Shown: positions 10,031 through 22,776 of the stretch, piece by piece
How the letters are laid out: every line of letters starts with the position of its first letter
Position numbering within the stretch: position 1 is the first letter of the stretch
Origin: Arenicola marina
Taxonomy: Eukaryota; Annelida; Polychaeta; Arenicolidae
DNA: 64,000 nucleotides
Direction of reading: 5' to 3'
Assembly: GCA_964019135.1 (NCBI GenBank)
Contig: OZ025260.1
Coordinates: 21,942,254-22,006,253, forward strand
Made by a program: the position numbers and the translations under genes
Notes under the pieces: model-generated
The model's database searches: none
Told to the model about the DNA's origin: nothing
Seen by the model: only the letters and a program-made list of their open reading frames with translations

Positions 10031-11935
10031 CGGGGACGCTGTCACCCGGGCTAAGGCCATAGGGTCGCTGTCACCCGGGCTAAGACCATAGGGTCGCTGT
10101 CACCCGGGCTAAGACCATAGGGTCGCTGTCACCCGGGCTAAGACCATAGGGTTGCTGTCACCCGGGCAAAAAAAATAGGGTCGCTGTCACCCGGGCTAAG
10201 ACCATAGGGTCGCTGTCACCCGGGCTAAGACCATAGGGTTGCTGCCACCCGGGCTAAGACCATAGGGTCGCTGTCACCCGGGCTAAGACCATAGGGTCGC
10301 TGTCACCCGGGCTAAGACCATAGGGTCGCTGTCACCCGGGCTAAGACCATAGGGTCGCTGTCACCCGGGCTAAGACCATAGGGTCGCTGTCACCCGGGCT
10401 AAGACCATAGAGTCGCTGTTACGTGGGCTAAGACCATAGGGTCGCTGTCACCCGGGCTAAGACCATAGGGTCGCTGTTACGTGGGCTAAGACCATAGGGT
10501 CGCTGTCACCCGGGCTAAGACCATAGGGTCGCTGTCACCCTGGCTAAGACCATAGGGTCGCTGTCACCCGGGCTAAGACCATAGGGTCGCTGTCACCCGG
10601 GCTAAGACCATAGGGTCGCTGTCACCCGGGCTAAGACCATAGGGTCGCTGTCACCCGGGCTAAGACCATAGGGTCGCTGCCACCCGGGCTAAGACCATAG
10701 GGTCGCTGTCACCCGGGCTAAGACCATAGGGTCGCTGTCACCCGGGCTAAGACCATAGGGTCGCTGTCACCCGGGCTAAGACCATAGGGTCGCTGTCACC
10801 CGGGCTAAGACCATAGGGTCGCTGTCACCCGGGCTAAGACCATAGGGTCGCTGTCACCCGGGCTAAGACCATAGGGTTGCTGTCACCCGGGCAAAAAAAT
10901 AGGGTCGCTGTCACCCGGGCTAAGACCATAGGGTCGCTGCCACCCGGGCTAAGACCATAGGGTCGCTGTCACCCGGGCTAAGACCATAGGGTCGCTGTCA
11001 CCCGGGCTAAGACCATAGGGTCGCTGTCACCCGGGCTAAGACCATAGGGTCGCTGCCACCCGGGCTAAGACCATAGGGTCGCTGTCACCCGGGCTAAGAC
11101 CATAGGGTCGCTGTCACCCGGGCTAAGACCATAGAGTCGCTGCCACCCGGGCTAAGACCATAGGGTCGCTGTCACCCGGGCTAAGACCATAGGGTCGCTG
11201 TCACCCGGGCTAAGACCATAGGGTCGCTGTCACCCGGGCTAAGACCATAGGGTCGCTGCCACCCGGGCTAAGACCATAGGGTCGCTGTCACCCGGGCCAA
11301 GACCATAGGGTCGCTGTCACCCGGGCTAAGACCATAGGGTCGCTGTCACTCGGGCTAAGACCACAGGGTCGCTGCCACCCGGGCTAAGACCATAGGGTTG
11401 CTGTCACCCGGGCCAAGACCATAGGGTCGCTGTCACCCGGGCTAAGACCATAGGGTCGCTGTCACCCGGGCTAAGACCATAGGGTCGCTGTCACCCGGGC
11501 TAAGACCATAGGGTTGCTGTCACCCGGGCTAAGACCATAGGGTCGCTGTCACCCGGGCTAAGACCATAGGGTCGCTGTCACCCGGGCTATGGCCATAGGG
11601 TCGCTGTCACCCTGGCTAAGACCATAGGGTCGCTGTCACCCGGGCTAAGACCATAGGGTCGCTGTCACCCGGGCTAAGACCATAGAGTCGCTGTTACGTG
11701 GGCTAAGACCATAGGGTCGCTGTCACCCGGGCTAAGACCATAGGGTCGCTGTCACCCGGGCTAAGACCATAGGGTCGCTGTCACCCGGGCTAAGACCATA
11801 GGGTCGCTGTCACGTGGGCTAAGACCATAGGGTCGCTGTCACCCGGGCTAAGACCATAGGGTCGCTGTCACCCGGGCTAAGACCATAGGGTCGCTGTCAC
11901 CCGGGCTAAGACCATAGGGTCGCTGTCACCCGGGT
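10031..11935. repeat. 29-bp minisatellite, about 65 copies
   Basis: The unit core is gggtcgctgtcacccgggct followed by aagaccata. The array is highly homogeneous; recurring variants include gttacgtggg in place of gtcacccggg and aaaaaaa in place of taagacc. The variants occur at scattered repeated positions, as expected from unequal exchange inside the array. Confidence 0.96.
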
Positions 11936-14422
11936 TACCTAACCAACAGGGATGTAATTTCTATTAACATCAAAAATAAAAAAATAAACTAATAATAATA
12001 ACACCGAACGAATAATAAGGTGAGACAAGGGGACAGTATATGTTACTGGTACACAAGTGCCACAGCTTGAGCAAATTGAAAAGTTAAAAATGAAAAGACA
12101 CGGGTATGTATTTATATATATATGTAAATGTAAGCGAGGCTCATACTCGCCATGTTCTGGTTCGTTTAACACAGGCCGCGTACATCATTACATGATGTCA
12201 CCACCCACAACTCTCCCACCTCACCGTGCATCCACCGTACTCAGCCTGAAAAAACATTCTTGACAGCTGTACTTTCGTCATGGCTTCGATTGAGGGCTTG
12301 CGACCGATATTTTATTCTGGCCCAAACGTACTATTTAACTCAGTTTTATGAGGTTGAGACTAATCGTGAATGATATAAATATGATCCTTATTATAATCTA
12401 CGTTAATTGATTAAGGGATTTTATCCGGGTGTCTTTTTATGAGTCGCCGGGTGCGTCGGTGTATGTCAATGGAGCCCAATCATTGCATACATCCAGCCCG
12501 ACCAAACGATAGGGTGCCATTTGTTTAGCATTTAGTGACATGTCCTTATTTCAAAATACTTATATTACTGCTCCTATATTATAAGCTTGCGCAACGTTTC
12601 AATATCACCCAAATATGCATACTCCGGATGACGAAGGAATTATGACATTAGAAAAGCCTGTCCTTACTTATTAGCTAAAAGTTACAATTACGATCGACGG
12701 GGGTTTGATTGGTTGGTTGTCTATTCAGGACGCTTTAACCACTTTTGGTCATATCGCGTCAATGGGAGAAGGAAAGGAGAGTGGAGCCATGTCCCCGGGG
12801 GTAACCCCCTACTCTGTGCGAAGAAGGACATGGGATCTTTATCCTACCACCACACAGACATGGCCACAGCTGGGTGCGAACTATCGATCCACGTGCCGCT
12901 AGGCTTTCAGGTGGCCAGAGCACTTAATGCGAGCGCTCCTGCCCCCTGAGCTACCAGCTCCGGGTGCGTTCAGAGCGACCCACTGAGTGTGGAGGAGGTA
13001 TTTTAGATCGACCACACACACGACACTAACTTAAAAGGAAAATGGAAAACCACAATATCCGGAATTTACCCATAATCAGTACTGATGTCATACAAGTGGG
13101 CGACACATCAGGTGCCCCCATCTCAACGATGAACACTTTTTAACAACAATTCTATTGTGCACAGACAATGGACATCTCGGGTGATGTAGGTAGATAATAT
13201 ATGGCGCATGGTTATGTTTCTTGTGAACTGTGAAGCGGTGAAGCGATGCGATATTAGCTAAGATCCGGTACTTCCCGGTAAGCTCCACAGTCAATGAGAA
13301 GATATAATCTATACTATCTGTGGGAGAGGAAAACTCATATGCTTCAGTCGACGATCTAGCGTTTCAAAATGCAAATTTGCATACAAATATATGTAGCTAC
13401 GGTTTGCATTGCTAACTGGTGACAAGACTAGAGGTATGACAGAAAAGAGGGCAACAGGAAGTCATGCTTACACGATAACTATGATAACCCCACCGTCGCC
13501 ATCAAGTGCGCAGTGACCCGGTCTGGCGCGTGGTGACTGTGACGTCATCACTTAAAATGTCGTCTGCTTTCAAAAAAATACCAGAAGATATTGAAGCCAC
13601 GGGTAACGCGGATATCGTGGAGACACCTGAAGAGATCTCGACGGGTACATTGCGGTCAATCCCCGTGGGTAGTATTTACTGCTGCTTTCGATGGCCCACT
13701 TGAAGTGAAGTGTGTTATTTTCTTAGTTTGGCTTTACAAATCACGATTACATACAAGAACGCCACGCTGAACTCATCTAAGTATTTCACCTCTTGTGAAT
13801 AAGATATATCCTCTTCAACTGGCAAATAATCGAAGCCAAACAAACATGACAGGAGTTTTATGACGTTACCGGTCTGCAGTCTTTCTCGGGGTATTTTCTT
13901 GAAGGGTCTAAATGATATGATAATAGTGACTTACAGGTATTACAAGTATTACGGGCCCTTAATGTACCGTTAACCCATAATGAATATCATAGGTATTGCG
14001 CCCTGATTGCGCCCAAGAAGATTCCCAAATACATCGCGTTTTAGCTAATTTTAAAGTGCCTGATTATTCAATTCCCCTTCAATTAACCCCTCCCCCCGCC
14101 TCACCAGACCCCCCTGCCCCCACCCCCTCGCACCGCCATGAAAGCCGCACACAGGACACAGGCAGACAGACTGTCACCCCAACGACCTGGACAAGTCTCG
14201 CGGAGTCTCGTGACATTCATAACCCGAGTGAATGATGGAAATATGACTCTCGGTTGTTGCGTCAGCCTGGACACATGCAAAGAGTGGGTCTGACTGGCAT
14301 ACACCAACGCATCGGGCCACTCAGTAAAAAACACGCGGATATAATTGATCAATTATAAAAGATATTTTTATATCATTCAGGATTAAACTTAACCTCATCA
14401 AACCGAGGTAAATAGTACGACA
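11936..14422. other. intergenic, no supported gene
   Basis: Unique sequence around one SINE (12.7-12.96 kb). A small frame starting at 13557 (MSSAFKKIPEDIEATG...) looks protein-like and reaches a gtagta sequence that could be a donor, but no continuing exon was found, so it is not called. Confidence 0.5.
12706..12962 (-). mobile_element. SINE family A, copy 2
   Basis: Same body as the copy at 2388-2648: ttggttg tail, ttcaggacgctttaaccact, tcatatcgcgtcaatgggag, gtggagccatgtccccgggg. The minus-strand tRNA head reads GGTAGCTCAGGGGGCAGGAG, a better-preserved A-box than in copy 1. No clear target-site duplication was seen. Confidence 0.82.
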
Positions 14423-17400
14423 GGGTCAACAAGTGTCATAGGTGGGAGAACGGGTCAACAAGTGTGGGAGGTGGCAGAACGGGTCAACAAGTGTGATAGG
14501 TGGGAGAACGGGTCAACAAATGTGGGAGGTGGGAGAACGGGTCAACAAGTGTGAGAGGTGGGAGAACGGGTCAACAAGTGTGAGAGGTGGGAGAACGGGT
14601 CAACAAGTGTGAGAGGTGGGAGAACGGGTCAACAAGTGTGAGAGGTGGGAGAACGGGTCAACAAGTGTGAGAGGTGGGAGAACGGGTCAACAAGTGTGGG
14701 AGGTGGAAGAAGGTGTCAACAAGTGTGGGAGGTGGGAGAAGGTGTCAACAAGTGTGGGAGGTGGGAGAACGGGTCAACAAGTGTGAGAGGTCGGAGAACG
14801 GGTCAACAAATGTGGGAGGTGGGATAACGGGCCAACAAGTGTGAGGGATGGGAGAACGGGCCAATAAGTGTGAGAGGTGGGAGAACGGGTCAACAAGTGT
14901 TGTAGGTGGGAGAACGGGTCAACAAGTGTGGGATGTGGGAGAACGGGTCAACAAGTGTGGGAGGTGGGAGAACGGGTCAACAAGTGTGAGAGGTGGGAGA
15001 ACGGGTCAACAAGTGTGAGAGGTGGGAGAACGGGTCAACAAGTGTGGGAGGTGGGAGAAGGTGTCAACAAGTGTGGGAGGTGGGAGAAGGTGTCAACAAG
15101 TGTGGGAGGTGGGAGAACGGGTCAACAAGTGTGGGAGATGGGAGAACGGGTTAACAAGTGTGGGAGGTCGGAGAACGGGTCAACAAATGTGGGAGGTGGG
15201 ATAACGGGCCAATAAGTGTGAGAGGTGGGAGAACGGGTCAACAAGCGTTGGAGGTGGGAGAAGGTGTCAACAAGTGTGGGAGGTGGGAGAACGGGTCAAC
15301 AAGTGTGAGAGGTCGGAGAACGGGTCAACAAATGTGGGAGGTGGGAGAACGGGTCAACAAGTGTGAGAGGTCGGAGAACGGGACAACAAGTGTGGGAGGT
15401 GGGATAACGGGCCAATAAGTGTGGGAGGTGGGATAACGGGCCAACAAGTGTGAGGGATGGGAGAACGGGTCAACAAGTGTGAGAGGTGGGAGAACGGGTC
15501 AACAAGTGTTGGAGGTGGGAGAACGGGTCAACAAGTGTGGGAGGTGGGAGAACGGGTTAACAAGTGTGAGAGGTGGGATAACGGGCCAACAAGTGTGAGA
15601 GGTGGGATAACGGGTCAACAAGTGTGAGAGGTGGGAGAACGGGTCAACAAGTGTGGGATGTGGGAGAACGTGTCAACAAGTGTGAAAAGTGGGAGAACGG
15701 GTTAACAAGTGTGAGAGGTCGGGGAACGTGTCAACAAGTGTGGGAAGTGGGATAACGGGCCAACAAATGTGAGTGGTGGGATAACGGGCTAACAAGTGTG
15801 GGAGGTGGGAGAACGTGTCAACAAGTGTGGGAGCTGGGAGAACGGGTTAACAAGTATGAGAGGTCGGCGAACGGGCCAACAAGTGTGGGAGGTGGGAGAA
15901 CGGGTCAACAAGTGTGAGGGATGGGAGAACGGGTCAACAAGTGTGAGAGGTGGGAGAACGGGTCAACAAGTGTGAGAGGTGGGAGAACGGGTCAACAAGT
16001 GTGAGGGATGGGAGAACGGGCCAATAAGTGTGAGAGGTGGGAGAACGGGTCAACAAGTGTGAGAGGTGGGAGAACGGGTCAACAAGTGTGAGGGATGGGA
16101 GAACGGGCCAATAAGTGTGAGAGGTGGGAGAACGGGTCAACAAGTGTGAGAGGTGGGAGAACGGGTCAACAAGTGTGAGAGGTGGGAGAACTGGTCAACA
16201 AGTGTGCGAGGTGGGAGAACGGGTCAACAACTGTGATAGATGGGAGAACGGGTCAACAAGTGTGGGAGGTGGGAGAACGGGTCAACAAGTGTGGGAGGTG
16301 GGAGAACGGGTCAACAAGTGTAGGAGGTGGGAGATAGGGTCAACAAGTGTATGGGAGTTGGGAGAACGGGTCAACAAGTGTGGGAGGTGGGAGAAGGTGT
16401 CAACAAGTGTGGGAGGTGGGAGAGCGGGTCGATAAGTGTTGGAGGTGGGAGAGCGGGTCGATAAGTGTGGGAGGTGGGAAAACGGGTTAACAAGTGTGAG
16501 AGGTCGGAGAACGGGTCAACAAATGTAGGAGGTGGGATAACGGGCCAACAAGTGTGAGGGATGGGAGAACGGGTCAACAAGTGTGAGAGGTGGGAGAACG
16601 GGTCAACAAGTGTGAGAGGTGGGAGAACGGGTCAACAAGTGTGAGGGATGGGAGAACGGGCCAATAAGTGTGAGAGGTGGGAGAACGGGTCAACAAGTGT
16701 GAGAGGTGGGAGAACGGGTCAACAAGTGTGAGAGGTGGGAGAACTGGTCAACAAGTGTGCGAGGTGGGAGAACGGGTCAACAACTGTGATAGATGGGAGA
16801 ACGGGTCAACAAGTGTGGGAGGTGGGAGAACGGGTCAACAAGTGTGGGAGGTGGGAGAACGGGTCAACAAGTGTAGGAGGTGGGAGATAGGGTCAACAAG
16901 TGTATGGGAGTTGGGAGAACGGGTCAACAAGTGTGGGAGGTGGGAGAACGGGTTAACAAGTGTGGGAGGTGGGAGAACGGGTCAACAAGTGTGGGAGGTG
17001 GGAGAACGGGTCAACAAGTGTGGGAGGTGGGAGAACGGGTCAACAAGTGTGGGAGGTGGGAGAACGGGTCAACAAGTGTGGGAGGTGGGAGAACGGGTTA
17101 ACAAGTGTGGGAGATGGGAGAACGGGTTAACAAGTGTGAGAGGTCGGAGAACGGGCCAAAAAGTGTGGGAGGTGGGAGAACGGGTCAACAAGTGTGAGAG
17201 GTGGGACAACGGGTCAACAAGTGTGGGAGGTGGGAGAACGGATCAACAAATTGGGAGGTGGGAGAACGGGTCAACAGGTGTATGGGAGTTGGGAGAACGG
17301 GACAACAAGTGTGGGAGGTGGGAGAACGGGACAACAGCGTGGGAGGTGGGAGAACGGGTCAACAAGTGTGAGAGGTGGGAGAACGGGTCAACAAGTGTGA

Positions 17401-20221
17401 GAGGTGGGAGAACGGGTCAACAACTGTGGTAGATGGGAGAACGGGTCAACAAGTGTATGGGAGTTGGGAAAACGGGTTAACAAGTGTGAGAGGTCGGAGA
17501 ACGGGTCAACAAATGTGGGAGGTGGGATAACGGGCCAACAAGTGTGAGGGATGGGAGAACGGGTCAACAAGTGTGAGAGGTAGGAGAACGGGTCAACAAG
17601 TGTGAGAGGTGGGAGAACGGGTCAACAAGTGTGAGGGATGGGAGAACGGGCCAATAAGTGTGAGAGGTGGGAGAACGGGTCAACAAGTGTGAGAGGTGGG
17701 AGAACGGGTCAACAAGTGTGAGAGGTGGGAGAACTGGTCAACAAGTGTGAGAGGTGGGAGAACGGGTCAACAACTGTGATAGATGGGAGAACGGGTCAAC
17801 AAGTGTGGGAGGTGGGAGAACGGGTCAACAAGTGTGGGAGGTGGGAGAACGGGTCAACAAGTGTAGGAGGTGGGAGATAGGGTCAACAAGTGTATGGGAG
17901 TTGGGAGAACGGGTCAACAAGTGTGGGAGGTGGGAGAACGGGTTAACAAGTGTGGGAGGTGGGAGAACGGGTCAACAAGTGTGGGAGCTGGGAGAGCGGG
18001 TCGATAAGTGTGGGAGGTGGGAGAACGGGTCAACAGCTGTGATAGATAGGAGAACGGGTCAACAAGTGTGGGAGGTGGGAGAACGGGTCAACAAGTGTGG
18101 GAGGTGGGAGAACGGGTCAACAAGTGTGGGAGGTGGGAGAACGGGTCAACAACTGTGATAGATGGGAGAACGGGTCAACAAGTGTGGGAGGTGGGAGAAC
18201 GGGTCCACAAGTGTGGGAGGTGGGAGAACGGGTCAACAAGTCTGAGAGGTGGGAGAACGGGTCAACAAGTGTGGGAGGTGGGAGAACGGATCAACAAGTG
18301 TGGGAGGTGGGAGAACGGGTCAACAAGTGTGAGGGATGGGAGAACGGGCCAATAAGTGTGAGAGGTGGGAGAACGGGTCAACAAGTCTGAGAGGTGGGAG
18401 AACGGGTCAACAAGTGTGAGAGGTGGGAGAACGGGTCAACAAGTGTGAGAGGTGGGAGAACTGGTCAACAAGTGTGGGAGGTGGGAGAACGGGTCAACAA
18501 CTGTGATAGATGGGAGAACGGGTCAACAAATGTGGGAGGTGGGAGAACGGGTCAACAAGTGTAGGAGGTGGGAGATAGGGTCAACAAGTGTATGGGAGTT
18601 GGGAGAACGGGTCAACAAGTGTGGGAGGTGGGAGAACGGGTTAACAAGTGTGGGAGGTGGGAGAACGGGTCAACAGGTGTGGGAGGTGGGAGAACGGGTC
18701 AACAAGTGTGGGAGGTGGGAGAACGGGTCAACAAGTGTGGGAGGTGGGAGAACGGGTTAACAAGTGTGGGAGATGGGAGAACGGGTTAACAAGTGTGAGA
18801 GGTCGGAGAACGGGCCAAAAAGTGTGGGAGGTGGGAGAACGGGTCAACAAGTGTGGAGATGGGACAACGGGTCAACAAGTGTGGGAGGTGGGAGAACGGA
18901 TCAACAAATTGGGAGGTGGGAGAACGGGTCAACAGGTGTATGGGAGTTGGGAGAACGGGACAACAAGTGTGGGAGGTGGGAGAACGGGTCAACAGCGTGG
19001 GAGGTGTGAGCACAGATCAACAAGTGTGAGAGGTGGGAGAACGGATCAACAAGTGTGGGAGGTGGGAGAACGGGTCAACAAGTGTGGGAGGTGGGAGAAC
19101 GGATCAACAAGTGTGGGAGGTGGGAGAACGGGTCGACAAGTGTGGGAAGTGGGAGATAGGGTCAACGAGTGTGGGAGGTGAGACAACGGGTCAACAAGTG
19201 TGGGAGGTGGGAGAACGGATCAACAAATTGGGAGGTGGGAGAACGGGTCAACAGGTGTATGGGAGTTGGGAGAACGGGACAACAAGTGTGGGAGGTGGGA
19301 ATGGAATGTTGGTGTTTTAGGCCACTTTTGTGCACATACAGGCTAAATTGGGCCAAGGAACCTCCCGAGACGATGAAGGATGAAGGAATGAAACATGCCC
19401 CAGATTAGGTGCCCGAGCCCGGATTCGAACCCGGGACCTATTGATCTGCGGTCTAGTGCGCTAACCACTACACCAGGGAGGCCCCCGTGTGTGGGAGGTG
19501 GGAGAACGGGTCAACAGCGTGGGAGGTGTGAGCACAGATCAACAAGTGTGAGAGGTGGGAGAACGGATCAACAAGTGTGGGAGGTGGGAGAACGGGTCAA
19601 CAAGTGTGGGAGGTGGGAGATAGGGTCAACAAGTGTGTGGAAGTTGGGAGAACGGGACCACAAGTGTTTAAGTTGGGAGAACGGGACCACAAGTGTGGGA
19701 GGTCGGAGAACGGGTCAACAAGTGTGGAAGGTCGGAGAACGGGTCAACAAGTGTGGAAGGTGGGCGAACGGATCAACAAGTGTGAGAGGTGGGAGATAGG
19801 GTCAACAAGTGTGGGAGGTGGGAGAACGCGTCAACAAGTGTGGGAGGGTTGGAGAACGGGTCAACAATTGTGGGAGGTGGGCGATAGGGTCAACAAGTGT
19901 GATAGATGGGAGAACGGGTCAACAAATGTGGGAGGTGGGAGAACGGGTCAACAAGTGTGAGAGGTGAGAGATAGGGTCAACAAGTGTGAGAGGTGGGAGA
20001 ACGGGTCAACAAGTGTGGGAGGTGGGAGAACGGTCCAACAATTTAGGGAGGTGGGAGAACGGGTCAACGAGTGTGGGAGGTTGGCGAACGGGTCAACAAG
20101 TGTGCATGAGTTGGGAGAACGGGTCAACAAGTGTGGTAGTTGGGAGATCGGGTCAACAAGTGTGGGAGGTGCGAGATCGGGTCGACAAGTATGGTAGGTG
20201 GGAGATAGGATCAACAAGTGT
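14423..20221. repeat. 29-bp G-rich minisatellite, about 190 copies, with higher-order blocks
   Basis: The unit core is gggtcaacaagtgtgggagg followed by tgggagaac. Variant units (gaactggtcaacaag, caactgtgatagatggg, gtgtatgggagttggg) recur in the same order in several blocks starting near 16188, 16741, 17731 and 18458, so multi-unit segments have been duplicated. The only interruption is a SINE at 19301-19488. Frames run through parts of the array, but indels shift them repeatedly and nothing supports coding. Confidence 0.96.
19301..19488 (-). mobile_element. SINE family B, intact copy inserted in the 29-bp minisatellite
   Basis: On the minus strand the element begins gggggcctccctggtgtagt. It carries A-box and B-box Pol III promoter motifs (TGGTGTAGTGG and GGGTTCGAATCC), and a body of about 110 bp follows, ending gcacaaaagtggcctaaaac. 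The 15-bp target-site duplication gtgtgggaggtggga lies at 19286-19300 and 19489-19503. The minisatellite continues in register, matching the uninterrupted block at about 18961-19010. Confidence 0.9.
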
Positions 20222-20582
20222 CAAAGACAGGAAACATATTCCCACCTATTATCCACCAATGCTTGCCACTAAAGAGTAATTGTGTGATGTGGTAATAATA
20301 CATAAATCCGGTGTCACATGCGGAAATGCCCCCACATGCGGTCAGGGCCCTCTTATATTAAATACATGATATTGAGACCGTCTCCGCTCAATGAGTCCGT
20401 ACGGTCAGATACAGGAGGGGCATCTCCGCCGGGGGGAGGGGGGCATTTTCGATGGGAAACCGGCTTGAAAGTTATATCCTCAAGCTCTGAGGTACGCTCC
20501 ACGAGCAGCCTACGACTTACCAGCCAGTGGTGGCATGTAGACCCTATTGGGGACAGTGTCTAATTATCCCTTGACCTTAGTA
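20222..20582. other. spacer between minisatellites
   Basis: Unique sequence of about 360 bp with a G run at 20430; nothing recognised. Confidence 0.6.
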
Positions 20583-22776
20583 GCGCCAGCCGCACCAGGG
20601 CGTCACCATGCGCCCGCCACACCAGGGCGTCATCATGCGCCCGCCACACCAGGGAGTCATCATGCGCCCGCCACACCAGGGCGTCATCATGCGCCCGTCA
20701 CACCAGGGCGTCACCATGCGCCCGCCACACCAGGGCGTCATCATGCGCCCGCCACACCAGGGCGGCATCTTGCGCCCGCCACACCAGGGCGGCATCATGC
20801 GCCCGCCACACCAGGGCGTCATCATGCGCCCGCCACACCAGGGCGTCATCATGCGCCCGCCACACCAGGGCGTCATCATGCGCCCGCCACACCAGGGCGG
20901 CATCTTGCGCCCGCCACACCAGGGCGTCACCATGCGCCCGCCACACCAGGGCGTCATCATGCGCCCGCCACACCAGGGCGTCATCATGCGCCCGCCACAC
21001 CAGGGCGTCATCATGCGCCCGCCTCACCAGGGCGTCACCATGCGCCCGCCACACCAGGGCGTCATCATGCGCCCGCCACACCAGGGCGTCACCATGCGCC
21101 CGCCACACCAGGGCGTCATCATGCGCCCGCCACACCAGGGCGTCATCATGCGCCCGCCACACCAGGGCGTCGTCATGCGCCAGCCGCACCAGGGCGTCAC
21201 CATGCGCCCGCCACACCAGGGCGTCATCATGCGCCCGCCACACCAGGGCGTCGTCATGCGCCAGCCGCACCAGGGCGTCACCATGCGCCCGCCACACCAG
21301 GGCGTCATCATGCGCCCGCCTCACCAGGGCGTCGTCATGCGCCCGCCACACCAGGGCGTCATCATGCGCCCGCCACACCAGGGCGTCATCATGCGCCCGC
21401 CACACCGGGGCGTCATCATGCGCCCGCCACACCAGGGCGTCATCATGCGCCCGCCACACCAGGGCGTCATCATGCGCCCGCCACACCAGGGCGTCACCAT
21501 GCGCCCGCCACACCAGGGCGTCATCATGCGCCCGCCACACCAGGGCGTCATCATGCGCCCGCCACACCAGGGCGTCGTCATGCGCCAGCCGCACCAGGGC
21601 GTCACCATGCGCCCGCCACACCAGGGCGTCATCATGCGCCCGCCACACCAGGGCGTCATCATGCGCCCGCCTCACCAGGGCGTCGTCATGCGCCAGCCGC
21701 ACCAGGGCGTCACCATGCGCCCGCCACACCAGGGCGTCATCATGCGCCCGCCTCACCAGGGCGTCATCATGCGCCCGCCACACCAGGGCGTCATCATGCG
21801 CCCGCCTCACCAGGGCGCCATCATGCGCCCGCCACACCAGGGCGTCATCATGCGCCCGCCTCACCAGGGCGTCATCATGCGCCCGCCACACCGGGGCGTC
21901 ATCATGCGCCCGCCACACCAGGGCGTCATCATGCGCCCGCCACACCAGGGCGTCGTCATGCGCCAGCCGCACCAGGGCGTCACCATGCGCCCGCCACACC
22001 AGGGCGTCATCATGCGCCCGCCTCACCAGGGCGTCGTCATGCGCCAGCCGCACCAGGGCGTCACCATGCGCCCGCCACACCAGGGCGTCATCATGCGCCC
22101 GCCTCACCAGGGCGTCATCATGCGCCCGCCACACCAGGGCGTCATCATGCGCCCGCCACACCGGGGCGTCATCATGCGCCCGCCACACCAGGGCGTCACC
22201 ATGCGCCCGCCACACCAGGGCGTCATCATGCGCCCGCCTCACCAGGGCGTCGTCATGCGCCAGCCGCACCAGGGCGTCCCCATGCGCCCGCCACACCAGG
22301 GCGTCATCATGCGCCCGCCTCACCAGGGCGTCATCATGCGCCCGCCACACCAGGGCGTCATCATGCGCCCGCCACACCGGGGCGTCATCATGCGCCCGCC
22401 ACACCAGGGCGTCATCATGCGCCCGCCACACCAGGGCGTCATCATGCGCCCGCCACACCAGGGCGTCACCATGCGCCCGCCACACCAGGGCGTCACCATG
22501 CGCCCGCCTCACCAGGGCGTCATCATGCGCCCGCCACACCAGGGCGTCATCATGCGCCCGCCACACCAGGGCGTCATCATGCGCCCGCCACACCAGGGCG
22601 TCATCATGCGCCCGCCACACCAGGGCGTCATCATGCGCCCGCCACACCAGGGCGTCATCTTGCGCCCGCCACACCAGGGCGTCATCATGCGCCCGCCACA
22701 CCAGGGCGGCATCTTGCGCCCGCCACACCAGGGCGTCATCATGAGCCAGCCACACGCGCGTCATCATGCGCCCGTC
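20583..22776. repeat. 27-bp GC-rich minisatellite, about 81 copies
   Basis: The unit core is gcgcccgccacaccagggcg followed by tcatcat. Because 27 is a multiple of three and the unit lacks stops in several frames, open frames of about 690-765 codons exist on both strands at once. Most substitutions fall at recurring positions shared between copies (ccacac/cctcac, catcat/caccat/cgtcat). No splice site, leader or homology supports a gene. Confidence 0.96.

Noticed and set aside
13557..13664. Possible first exon MSSAFKKIPEDIEATG...
   Set aside because: The composition and a gtagta donor are suggestive, but no continuing exon or recognisable domain was found.
19414..19488. Functional tRNA gene on the minus strand
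   Set aside because: A- and B-boxes are present, but the segment is joined to a SINE body with a target-site duplication and the acceptor stem does not pair well.
10031..20221. CRISPR-like regular 29-bp periodicity
   Set aside because: The repeats are contiguous with no unique spacers, and the DNA is clearly eukaryotic.
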